A DNA stretch of 7,814 nucleotides, taken from the NCBI GenBank assembly GCA_027074805.1, contig JALTCK010000067.1:1-7814 (forward strand), written 5' to 3'. Both the position numbers and the translations under genes were made by a program. Shown piece by piece: positions 1-5,587 of this stretch. This DNA comes from Thermococcus sp. (GTDB taxonomy: Archaea; Methanobacteriota_B; Thermococci; Thermococcales; Thermococcaceae). A model generated the notes under the pieces. That model did no database searches, was not told where the DNA came from, and was given only the letters and a program-made list of their open reading frames with translations. Position 1 is the first letter of the stretch, and each line of letters starts with the position of its first letter.

Positions 1-2321
1 CTGATGACAGGGGACTCGACATAATCAGAATGGACGGATACATCCGCAGAAATGCCGGGGTCAGTATAGGAGACTACGTGACGGTAGCCAAGGCTGAGGT
101 TCAGGAGGCTAAGAAAGTTGTGTTGGCACCGGCTCAGAAGGGAGTTTTTGTACAGATTCCTGGGGACATGGTTAAGGGGAACCTCCTAGGGAGGCCAGTC
201 GTCAAAGGTGACTTGGTCGTTGCTAGCAACAGGAGTGAGGGCTACTACGGTGGTTCCCCATTCGATGACCTTCTTCGCGGCCTATTCGAGGCCATGCCCC
301 TCGGTTTTGGAGAACTCAAGTTCATGGTGGTGAGTACGGTTCCAAAGGGGATCGTCCAGATAACATACAACACCGAGGTCGAGGTGCTTCCCCAGGCGGT
401 TGAGGTGCGTGAGGAGGCCATTCCTGAGGTCACCTACGAGGACATCGGCGGTTTGAGCGACGCGATTCAGAAGATACGCGAGATGGTCGAGCTCCCGCTC
501 AAGCACCCGGAGCTCTTTGAGAGGCTTGGAATAGAGCCTCCGAAGGGAGTCCTTCTCTACGGCCCGCCCGGAACTGGTAAGACGCTCCTTGCAAAGGCCG
601 TCGCCAACGAAGCGAACGCTCACTTCATAGCTATCAACGGTCCTGAGATAATGAGCAAGTTCTACGGTGAGAGCGAGGAGCGCTTGAGGGAGATCTTCAA
701 GGAAGCTGAGGAGAACGCGCCCAGCATCATCTTCATCGATGAGATTGATGCAATAGCTCCGAAGAGGGAGGAGGTTGTCGGAGAGGTTGAGAAGCGCGTC
801 GTGAGCCAGCTGTTGACACTCATGGATGGTCTTAAGGGTCGTGGGAAGGTTATAGTCATAGCGGCAACAAACAGGCCAGATGCACTCGATCCGGCATTGC
901 GCAGGCCGGGACGCTTCGACAGGGAAATTGAGGTGGGTGTTCCAGATAAGCAGGGGAGAAAGGAAATCCTCCAGATACACACGAGGGGAATGCCGCTGGA
1001 GCCCGACTACGACAAGGCAATTGTTATTAAGGTTCTTAAAGAGCTCCTCAAGAGGGGGGCTTTTGACTCTAAGAGGATTGAGAGGCTGATAAAACTTGTG
1101 GAGTCTGCGAAAAGCGACGAGGAGGTAAAGGAGGCGCTGAAATCCGACGGGGAGCTCTACCCGGAGATACGGACTAGGCTGATCGACAGGATGCTCGAGG
1201 AGATAGCCGATAAGACCCACGGCTTCGTTGGAGCTGATCTGGCGGCCCTCGCGAGGGAAGCGGCGATGGTGGTTCTCAGGAGGCTTATCAACGAGGGCAA
1301 GATAAGCCCTGAGCACGAAAGAATTCCTCCTGAAGTTCTCGCGGATCTCAGGGTTAGGAAGTCGGACTTCTACGAGGCCCTCAAGATGGTCGAACCTTCG
1401 GCTTTGAGGGAAGTACTCATCGAGATGCCGAACGTCCACTGGGAAGATATAGGTGGCCTGGAGGCGGTAAAGCAGGAGCTAAGGGAAGCTGTGGAGTGGC
1501 CCCTCAAGTATCCCAAGGCTTTCCAGAGGCTCGGAATCGAACCTCCGCGCGGGGTTCTCCTCTACGGCCCGCCGGGAACCGGTAAGACGCTCTTAGCCAA
1601 GGCTGTGGCGACGGAGAGCGAGGCCAACTTCATCGGAATCCGCGGTCCGGAGGTTCTCTCCAAGTGGGTCGGTGAAAGCGAGAAGAGGATAAGGGAGATA
1701 TTCCGCAAAGCCAGGCAGGCTGCTCCGACGGTGATATTCATTGACGAGATAGATGCAATCGCCCCGGCGAGGGGAAGTGACATGAGCCGCGTTACGGACA
1801 GGCTTATCAACCAGCTCCTCACCGAGATGGACGGGATAGAGAGGAACAGTGGCGTCGTCGTCATAGCGGCAACAAACAGACCTGACATCCTCGATCCGGC
1901 GCTGTTGAGGCCCGGGCGCTTCGATAGGCTGATACTGGTTCCAGCGCCGGACGAGAAAGCGAGGCTTGAGATATTCAGGGTGCATACGAGGCGCGTCCCC
2001 CTCGCTCCTGACGTTGACCTCAGGGAGCTCGCGAAGAAGACCGAGGGGTACAGCGGCGCGGATATAGAAGCCCTCGTTAGGGAAGCCGCGCTGATAGCGA
2101 TGCGCAGGATAATGAGGGAGCTTCCGAGGGACCTCGTTGAGGAGGAGAGCGAGGAGTTCCTTGAGAAGCTGAGGGTCTCAAAGGCCGATTTCGAGAGGGC
2201 AATGAAGAAAGTCCGGCCGAGTATAACCTCCTACATGGTGGACTACTACCGCAACTTTGAGGAGCAAAGGAAGGGAAGACCTGAGAGGGGTAAGGGAGGT
2301 CCTGACTACTTCACCTTCTGA
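1..2321 (+). CDS. cdc48: Cdc48/VAT (p97) AAA+ ATPase, 5' end missing
   Basis: This is a cytosolic hexameric unfoldase of the Cdc48/p97/VAT family, which uses ATP to extract or unfold proteins, in archaea probably for the proteasome. The frame is open to the left edge: the codon before position 3 already reads as N-domain sequence (D-D-R-G-L-D-I-I-R), so the ATG at 30 is internal and about 65 N-terminal residues are missing compared with the usual length near 837. Numbering from that ATG: remainder of the N domain 1-130; D1 Walker A GPPGTGKT 178-185 and Walker B DE 237-238; D2 Walker A 513-520 and Walker B DE 572-573. Both rings have aromatic pore loops (F211-Y212 in D1, W546 in D2), as expected of a threading unfoldase. 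D1 carries an extra helical stretch of about 60 residues (329-388). The C-terminus ends Y-F-T-F, not a canonical hydrophobic-Tyr-X proteasome-docking tail. Both ATPase sites look intact. The family call is certain; substrates cannot be read from sequence. Confidence 0.97.
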   Translation, partial: DDRGLDIIRMDGYIRRNAGVSIGDYVTVAKAEVQEAKKVVLAPAQKGVFVQIPGDMVKGNLLGRPVVKGDLVVASNRSEGYYGGSPFDDLLRGLFEAMPLGFGELKFMVVSTVPKGIVQITYNTEVEVLPQAVEVREEAIPEVTYEDIGGLSDAIQKIREMVELPLKHPELFERLGIEPPKGVLLYGPPGTGKTLLAKAVANEANAHFIAINGPEIMSKFYGESEERLREIFKEAEENAPSIIFIDEIDAIAPKREEVVGEVEKRVVSQLLTLMDGLKGRGKVIVIAATNRPDALDPALRRPGRFDREIEVGVPDKQGRKEILQIHTRGMPLEPDYDKAIVIKVLKELLKRGAFDSKRIERLIKLVESAKSDEEVKEALKSDGELYPEIRTRLIDRMLEEIADKTHGFVGADLAALAREAAMVVLRRLINEGKISPEHERIPPEVLADLRVRKSDFYEALKMVEPSALREVLIEMPNVHWEDIGGLEAVKQELREAVEWPLKYPKAFQRLGIEPPRGVLLYGPPGTGKTLLAKAVATESEANFIGIRGPEVLSKWVGESEKRIREIFRKARQAAPTVIFIDEIDAIAPARGSDMSRVTDRLINQLLTEMDGIERNSGVVVIAATNRPDILDPALLRPGRFDRLILVPAPDEKARLEIFRVHTRRVPLAPDVDLRELAKKTEGYSGADIEALVREAALIAMRRIMRELPRDLVEEESEEFLEKLRVSKADFERAMKKVRPSITSYMVDYYRNFEEQRKGRPERGKGGPDYFTF

Positions 2322-2333
2322 TTCCATTTTATC

Positions 2334-2349
2334 GGAAAAAGTTTTATAC
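2334..2349 (+). promoter_or_regulatory. BRE/TATA promoter of the PRC-barrel gene
   Basis: A purine-rich BRE-like stretch (GGAAAAAG) runs directly into TTTTATA, 13 bases after the cdc48 stop codon. A start site about 26 bases downstream falls near 2370 and leaves a leader of about 25 bases before the ATG at 2395. The PRC gene therefore has its own promoter and is not simply the tail of a cdc48 operon, although read-through is possible. This is a motif match only. Confidence 0.65.
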
Positions 2350-2394
2350 GTTGTTGGCTAATGGTCTACACGATTAAACCGCGGGGTGGAGAAG

Positions 2395-2748
2395 ATGGTC
2401 AAGATAATGGCATCCAAACTTAGGGACGTGGAGCTGATAACCGACACCGGTGTCAGGCTTGGCTGGGTCTATGACTTTAGCTTCGATGAGGAGACCGGGA
2501 ATCTGCTTGTAATCGTTGCCGAGCCGGATGAGGATCTCGACACCACAGATTTCGTGACGGATCACGAGGGTCTGCTCCTCATTCCGGTGAGCGCAGTTAA
2601 GAGCATCGGTGAAGTGATAATAATCGATTCAACGAAGCTCGCCGTAAAATCCAAGCTCAGAAGGCCGACCCTAGTTAAGAAGAAGGTCGTGGAGGGCTCA
2701 ACGGAGTTTGCCCCGGCCGAAAAGCCCCCGAGGGAAGGCGGGCTTTAA
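2395..2748 (+). CDS. Small PRC-barrel domain protein
   Basis: A soluble 117-residue protein dominated by one PRC-barrel domain (about residues 5-82), a small beta-barrel fold found in photosynthetic reaction centre H subunits, RimM and many short archaeal proteins. Visible hallmarks are the opening pattern (S-K-L-R-D-V-E-L-I-T-D-T-G, then G-W-V-Y-D), an acidic turn around 44-50 and the strand I-P-V-S-A-V-K-S-I-G-E-V-I-I-I-D at 63-78. After residue 83 comes a basic stretch (K-S-K-L-R-R, K-K-K) and then a Pro/Gly/Glu-rich tail that looks disordered. I chose the ATG at 2395 over the upstream in-frame GTG at 2386 because GGGTGG at 2384-2389 then serves as ribosome binding site with normal spacing; starting at 2386 would consume it. 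An internal ATG at 2407 is also possible. The cellular role is unknown; small archaeal PRC proteins have been linked to cell division in haloarchaea. Confidence 0.88.
   Translation: MVKIMASKLRDVELITDTGVRLGWVYDFSFDEETGNLLVIVAEPDEDLDTTDFVTDHEGLLLIPVSAVKSIGEVIIIDSTKLAVKSKLRRPTLVKKKVVEGSTEFAPAEKPPREGGL
2721..2746. terminator. Hairpin at the PRC/phosphoesterase convergent junction
   Basis: AAAGCCC at 2721-2727 and GGGCTTT at 2740-2746 form a perfect 7-bp inverted repeat around a 12-base loop. It sits inside the last codons of the PRC gene. On the minus strand it starts within the phosphoesterase stop codon and ends in CTTTTC. The placement suits a hairpin that stops or protects both convergent transcripts. 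Archaeal termination relies mainly on U-runs rather than hairpins, so the role is inferred and the call is tentative. Confidence 0.35.
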
Positions 2749-3452
2749 TAGCCCTCAAAGAGTCTCTCGGCAAGAAACCTTGGAAGCCCCGCTTCCACTA
2801 TCTTTCTCGTGGCCTCTTCCACGTCGTACTCGACCCTATGGAACTCTACGTTGTCGGGCGGTTCTTCTTCCGTGTTTATGATGGCGTAAGCTGCCCTCCA
2901 GTCGCCGTCCCTCGGCTGACCAACGCCACCGGGGTTGATTATCCTGCTCTCATCAACGAGCTTGAGCATCGGTACGTGGGTGTGTCCGACTAGAAGGTCA
3001 TCCTGTTTTATGTATCTGAGAACGGCTCTGAACTCGTCCTCCGGAAGCCAGGGGAATAGATACTCATCTAGGGGGGCTCTCGGTGAGCCGTGTATCAGGA
3101 GGTAGCTCCGTCCGGTATCGTCTGTGAAGAACTGCCTTACCGGAAGCCTCCTGAGGAACTCGAGGTTCTCGATGCTCATTACCCGTTGATGCCATCTCAC
3201 TGCTTCCCTCGCGTAGGGGTTGAAGCCCCAGGCAGCGCCAAAGGCTATAGCGTTGTCGTGGTTCCCACGAACGCAGAGGAGGATTCTCCTCTTCATCTCC
3301 CTTCCAACGAACTCGACGACCTCGTTCGGACTGGCACCGTAGCCGACGAGGTCCCCCATGCAGAGGATTGCATCCGCTCTCTTAACTTCCTTCCAGACAG
3401 CCTGAAGGGCCTCCCAGTTTGAGTGGATGTCGGAGATGAGGGCTATGAGCAT
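2745..3452 (-). CDS. Calcineurin-like metallophosphoesterase (YfcE/MJ0936-like)
   Basis: A 235-residue cytosolic two-metal phosphoesterase with every conserved motif of the superfamily: D8-x-H10, G33-D34, G63-N-H65-D66, H121-G-S and G156-H-T-H159, followed by the N-P-G-G-V-G-Q-P-R loop at 173-181. These residues bind the dinuclear metal centre (usually Mn, Ni or Fe) and the phosphate. The length and the late N-P-G-G loop place it in the YfcE/MJ0936-like branch, whose members hydrolyse phosphodiesters in vitro; the natural substrate is not predictable. No signal peptide or membrane segment is visible. The ATG at 3452 directly opens the first beta-strand, with only a weak GGGACC in front and no clear Shine-Dalgarno, so the leader may be very short. 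The stop TAA shares four bases (TTAA) with the stop of the PRC gene on the other strand. The gene follows the ACD alpha gene by 91 bases on the same strand but seems to have its own promoter. Confidence 0.93.
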   Translation of the reverse strand: MLIALISDIHSNWEALQAVWKEVKRADAILCMGDLVGYGASPNEVVEFVGREMKRRILLCVRGNHDNAIAFGAAWGFNPYAREAVRWHQRVMSIENLEFLRRLPVRQFFTDDTGRSYLLIHGSPRAPLDEYLFPWLPEDEFRAVLRYIKQDDLLVGHTHVPMLKLVDESRIINPGGVGQPRDGDWRAAYAIINTEEEPPDNVEFHRVEYDVEEATRKIVEAGLPRFLAERLFEGY

Positions 3453-3459
3453 GGTGGTC

Positions 3460-3474
3460 CCAAAACATGTTTGG
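3460..3474. promoter_or_regulatory. Candidate operator CCAAA-N5-TTTGG before the phosphoesterase
   Basis: A dyad with 5-base arms (CCAAA and TTTGG) around ACATG sits between the likely TATA element and the ATG at 3452, over the expected transcription start near 3462. The same bases contain the 10-bp palindrome AAACATGTTT (3463-3472). The position suits a repressor site, but a dyad this short can arise by chance. Confidence 0.3.
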
Positions 3475-3480
3475 CGGGCG

Positions 3481-3495
3481 CACGTTAAAACACTT
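3481..3495 (-). promoter_or_regulatory. Possible TATA element of the phosphoesterase gene
   Basis: On the minus strand, GATAAGTG leads into TTTTAA (3485-3490), about 26 bases before an expected transcription start near 3462 and some 36 bases before the ATG. It is a weak match compared with the other TATA boxes in this window. Nothing better was seen in the 91-bp gap. Confidence 0.35.
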
Positions 3496-3528
3496 ATCCC
3501 CTAAAAATCGACGAAGAAAAGGGGTTAA
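3494..3528. repeat. Imperfect inverted repeat between ACD alpha and phosphoesterase
   Basis: TTATCCCCT (3494-3502) and AGGGGTTAA (3520-3528) pair over 8 of 9 positions around a 17-base loop. On the minus strand the element follows the ACD alpha stop by 15 bases and includes T-rich runs (CCCCTTTTC, ATTTTTAGG). It could form a 3'-end hairpin for the ACD transcript or be a protein-binding dyad upstream of the phosphoesterase promoter. The function is not determined. Confidence 0.45.
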
Positions 3529-3543
3529 AGAGAATGAAGAGGG

Positions 3544-4941
3544 TCACTCTTCCTTTTGGTTTTTCTTCCACCTGCTCCATCTGTAGAGTGCCGCGAGGGA
3601 CTTTATTGCCCTCTCAGGCTCCGGATAAGCTGGGATACCTTCCTCATTGAGCATGTCAATGGCTTCCTTGGCCTCTATTCCGCCGACAATAGCAACGACG
3701 AGAGGTTTATTTCTTCCACTCTCGTTGTACTCGCGGATGACTATCTTCGCGAGGTCCCTTGGGTCGAGCACTGCGGTCTGGCAGTAGAGCACTGCTATGC
3801 TATGCATTTCGGGGTGGGCGAGAGCATCGCGAATCGCGCCCTCGTACCACTCTGCACCGGCCATTCCAGTTAAATCGACGGGATTCTTGTAAGAGCCGAA
3901 GGGTGGCATGTGTTTTGAGAAAACCCTGAGCTCATCGAGCTTATCGTAAAGGTGCAGACCGCTTTCCTCCGCTGCGTCGGTGGCCATGACACCTATTCCA
4001 CCGCCGTTGGTGAGGATGACGAGGTTTTCGCCCTCGGGCTCGGGTAAGTTGCTGAGTGTTCTCGCCCAGTCAAAGGCCTCGCCTATGGTAAGGGCCCTAA
4101 GAACGCCGCTCTGCTTGAAGACGGCGTCATATATCTTGTCAGCGCCGGCGAGAGAACCCGTGTGAGAAGCAGCAGCCTTAGCTCCGCGTTCGCTCCTCCC
4201 GGCTTTTATTGTGATGATGGGTTTGGTCTTACTGACCTTTCTAGCGGTTTCCATGAACTTTCTTCCATCCTTGACACCCTCCATGTAGATGAGGATGGCC
4301 TTGGTGTTCTCGTCCTCTTTGAAGAACTCTAGAAGGTCTGCATCGTCTATGTCGCTCTTGTTTCCTATGCTGACGACAGCAGAGAGGCCAACCTTCTCGA
4401 GGATGGTCCATCCCATGAGGGCTATTCCTAAAGCCCCGCTCTGGCTTATAAGTGCTAGGTTGCCCGGCATGACGTCGGTTGGGCCGAAGGTGGCGTTTAA
4501 CTTGTCAGGGGTGTAAACTACGCCGAAGATGTTGGGACCGAGGATTCTCATTCCATACTTGTGAGCCGTTTCGACGAGCTGTTCTTCCACCTTCTTGCCC
4601 TCGGGACCAAGTTCACCGAAACCGGAGGTTATGATAGGGAGAACCTTAACACCTTTCTGTCCACACTCCTCGACGACTTGTGGTACGAACTTAGCGGGAA
4701 CGACGATGACGGCCATGTCAACTTCATCGGGCACCTCGAGAATGCTTTTGTAGGACTTGAACTTTCTGCCGTTTATCTCTATCTCAACGCCCTTAATGTT
4801 GACTGGGTAGATCTTGCCCTCATACCCATATTCGACGAGGTTCTTCATTACTGCGTAGCCTATCTTTCCGGGCTTCTCCGAAGCGCCGATGACGGCAATG
4901 CTATTGGGTCTAAAAAGGGCCTGTATGTTGGGGTCAACCAT
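3544..4941 (-). CDS. acdA: ADP-forming acetate-CoA ligase (acetyl-CoA synthetase), alpha subunit
   Basis: This subunit of the cytosolic alpha2-beta2 enzyme works with a separate beta subunit to convert acetyl-CoA, ADP and phosphate to acetate, CoA and ATP, the main substrate-level ATP step of peptide and sugar fermentation in Thermococcales. The 465-residue protein has an N-terminal Rossmann CoA-binding domain (about 8-130, V-I-G-A-S at 17-21) and two succinyl-CoA-ligase-like domains (about 155-295 and 305-455). The phosphorylated catalytic histidine is H260 in A-A-A-S-H-T-G-S, and E221 in Y-M-E-G-V supports it; both match the essential His257 and Glu218 of Pyrococcus furiosus ACD I with a 3-residue offset. 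It resembles the isoform I alpha subunit closely over its full length. I chose the ATG at 4941 because a perfect GAGGTGAT ribosome binding site lies just before it; the in-frame ATG at 4962 lies upstream of that site. No ATP-grasp beta subunit is encoded in the window; in P. furiosus the two genes are also unlinked. Confidence 0.95.
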   Translation of the reverse strand: MVDPNIQALFRPNSIAVIGASEKPGKIGYAVMKNLVEYGYEGKIYPVNIKGVEIEINGRKFKSYKSILEVPDEVDMAVIVVPAKFVPQVVEECGQKGVKVLPIITSGFGELGPEGKKVEEQLVETAHKYGMRILGPNIFGVVYTPDKLNATFGPTDVMPGNLALISQSGALGIALMGWTILEKVGLSAVVSIGNKSDIDDADLLEFFKEDENTKAILIYMEGVKDGRKFMETARKVSKTKPIITIKAGRSERGAKAAASHTGSLAGADKIYDAVFKQSGVLRALTIGEAFDWARTLSNLPEPEGENLVILTNGGGIGVMATDAAEESGLHLYDKLDELRVFSKHMPPFGSYKNPVDLTGMAGAEWYEGAIRDALAHPEMHSIAVLYCQTAVLDPRDLAKIVIREYNESGRNKPLVVAIVGGIEAKEAIDMLNEEGIPAYPEPERAIKSLAALYRWSRWKKNQKEE

Positions 4942-4945
4942 TTTT

Positions 4946-4953
4946 ATCACCTC
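4946..4953 (-). promoter_or_regulatory. Ribosome binding site deciding the ACD alpha start
   Basis: GAGGTGAT on the minus strand is an exact complement of the archaeal 16S 3' end, with four bases between it and the ATG at 4941. It rules out the longer start at 4962, which would put this site inside the coding sequence. Confidence 0.85.
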
Positions 4954-4967
4954 GGATGACATTTACA

Positions 4968-4985
4968 CTTTTACATCTGTAAAAG
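4968..4985. promoter_or_regulatory. Perfect 18-bp palindrome at the ACD alpha transcription start
   Basis: CTTTTACA and TGTAAAAG form perfect 8-base arms around the 2-base centre TC. On the minus strand the dyad lies directly downstream of the TATA element (4989-4994) and abuts or overlaps the expected start near 4966, where a bound dimeric regulator would block polymerase. It does not match the Thermococcales glycolytic motif (TATCAC-N5-GTGATA) or the SurR motif (GTT-N3-AAC). The regulator is unknown. Confidence 0.55.
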
Positions 4986-4986
4986 C

Positions 4987-5000
4987 GGTTATAACTTTTC
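4987..5000 (-). promoter_or_regulatory. BRE/TATA promoter of ACD alpha
   Basis: On the minus strand GAAAAG leads into TTATAA (4989-4994). A start site about 26 bases downstream falls near 4966 and gives a 25-base leader that contains the strong ribosome binding site. Spacing and composition fit a standard Thermococcales promoter. Confidence 0.65.
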
Positions 5001-5046
5001 TCTTCTCCTTTCGACGATGGGGAAATCGACGGCCGTTTAAAATAAT

Positions 5047-5060
5047 CAAAAACTTTTTAT
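5047..5060 (+). promoter_or_regulatory. BRE/TATA promoter of the PsiE-family gene
   Basis: CAAAAA followed by CTTTTTAT (5053-5060) lies 24-31 bases before the ATG at 5084. The expected transcription start is at 5081-5084, so the message should begin at or within a few bases of the start codon. Confidence 0.6.
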
Positions 5061-5083
5061 CCCCTCGGAGTCTATACCCTTGG

Positions 5084-5536
5084 ATGCTCATGAAGAGAGA
5101 GCCTTCCATCATTGAAAAGCTCGTTATGAAGTGGTTGGTTGTAGGTTTCGACCTCGTCGTTATAAGCCTGGCAGCTATAACAATGGGCTACGTAATCTAC
5201 ATGATGTTCATCCTCGTTACGGACACGATTCGCAGGTTTGACGTTGAGGAGGTCCTCCATACCATAGTTATGATAATCATCTTCCTTGAGGTACTAGAAC
5301 TCCTCTCCATGTATTTGAAAGAGCACCATGTTAGCATGCGCAATGTTGTCGAGCTTGGTATTCTGGCAATGGTGAGGAAGGTCATTGTAACGCCCGACTA
5401 TTCCAAACTCGGCTGGCAGACCCTCGTTGGAATGTCGGTTCTAATGTTTGTGATGGGGTGGATATACGTCCAGGAGAGGCGCAGGAGAACCCAGCACGAG
5501 GAATTCTTAATCGAGCATGGGATTGAAACTGGATAA
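5084..5536 (+). CDS. PsiE-family four-helix membrane protein
   Basis: A 150-residue integral membrane protein resembling the phosphate-starvation-inducible PsiE family. Four hydrophobic segments are visible at about 16-46, 57-78, 87-104 and 109-128. The first contains V-G-F-D-L-V-V-I-S-L-A, the second runs V-L-H-T-I-V-M-I-I-I-F-L-E-V-L-E-L-L and is followed by the polar loop E-H-H-V-S-M-R-N at 80-87. The C-terminus is charged (E-R-R-R-R) and presumably cytosolic. The name comes from E. coli; no biochemical activity is established and nothing here points to phosphate control. The longer open frame from 4889 is rejected because it runs through the promoter and into the ACD gene. The TATA position favours a leaderless start at 5084; the ATG at 5090 (148 residues) is a close alternative. 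The gene diverges from ACD alpha, and fen follows 51 bases downstream on the same strand with its own promoter. Confidence 0.85.
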   Translation: MLMKREPSIIEKLVMKWLVVGFDLVVISLAAITMGYVIYMMFILVTDTIRRFDVEEVLHTIVMIIIFLEVLELLSMYLKEHHVSMRNVVELGILAMVRKVIVTPDYSKLGWQTLVGMSVLMFVMGWIYVQERRRRTQHEEFLIEHGIETG

Positions 5537-5542
5537 CTTTGG

Positions 5543-5556
5543 CAAAGCCTAAATAC
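5543..5556 (+). promoter_or_regulatory. TATA promoter of the FEN1 gene
   Basis: CAAAGC leads into CTAAATAC (5549-5556), placing the expected start near 5578 and giving a leader of about 10 bases that carries the ribosome binding site. The promoter begins seven bases after the PsiE-family stop. The small dyad CTTTG-G-CAAAG (5537-5547) overlaps its BRE region and may be chance. Confidence 0.55.
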
Positions 5557-5577
5557 CTCCTCCTCTAATCTCTTCTG

Positions 5578-5585
5578 GGTGGTGA
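5578..5585 (+). promoter_or_regulatory. Ribosome binding site deciding the FEN1 start
   Basis: GGTGGTGA lies two bases before the GTG at 5588. It is made of the in-frame GTG codons (5579, 5582) that a longer start would use, so these belong to the ribosome binding site and translation should begin at 5588. Confidence 0.75.
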
Positions 5586-5587
5586 GC

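Noticed and set aside
282..1439. A 385-codon open frame on the minus strand opposite cdc48
   Set aside because: It lies wholly antisense to strongly conserved Cdc48 domains, has no recognisable protein features or promoter, and long antisense frames are common opposite GC-rich archaeal genes with Glu/Arg/Leu-rich codons.
1562..1985. Two overlapping minus-strand frames opposite the D2 ring
   Set aside because: They mirror the 662-982 and 282-1439 shadows opposite D1, as expected because D1 and D2 are homologous; this is a by-product of the repeated ATPase domain.
4944..4959. Thermococcales glycolytic motif TATCAC-N5-GTGATA near the ACD start
   Set aside because: TATCAC is followed by CTCGGATGAC, so the right half-site and spacing do not match; TATCAC is simply the reverse complement of the ribosome binding site with its flank.
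4942..4962. Upstream ATG at 4962 as the ACD alpha start
   Set aside because: The perfect GAGGTGAT at 4946-4953 would be inside the coding sequence, and the leader before 4962 would be almost nil given the TATA box at 4989-4994.
4988..4995. SurR site (GTT-N3-AAC)
   Set aside because: GTTATAAC has a 2-base, not 3-base, spacer and is better explained as the TATA element.
5029..5036. ACGGCCGT palindrome in the divergent region
   Set aside because: Only 8 bp with no flanking extension; expected by chance in GC-rich sequence.
4889..5083. A longer N-terminus for the PsiE-family protein, or a gene on the plus strand inside the ACD start
   Set aside because: The extension passes through both promoters and the ACD ribosome binding site and adds residues with no family resemblance.
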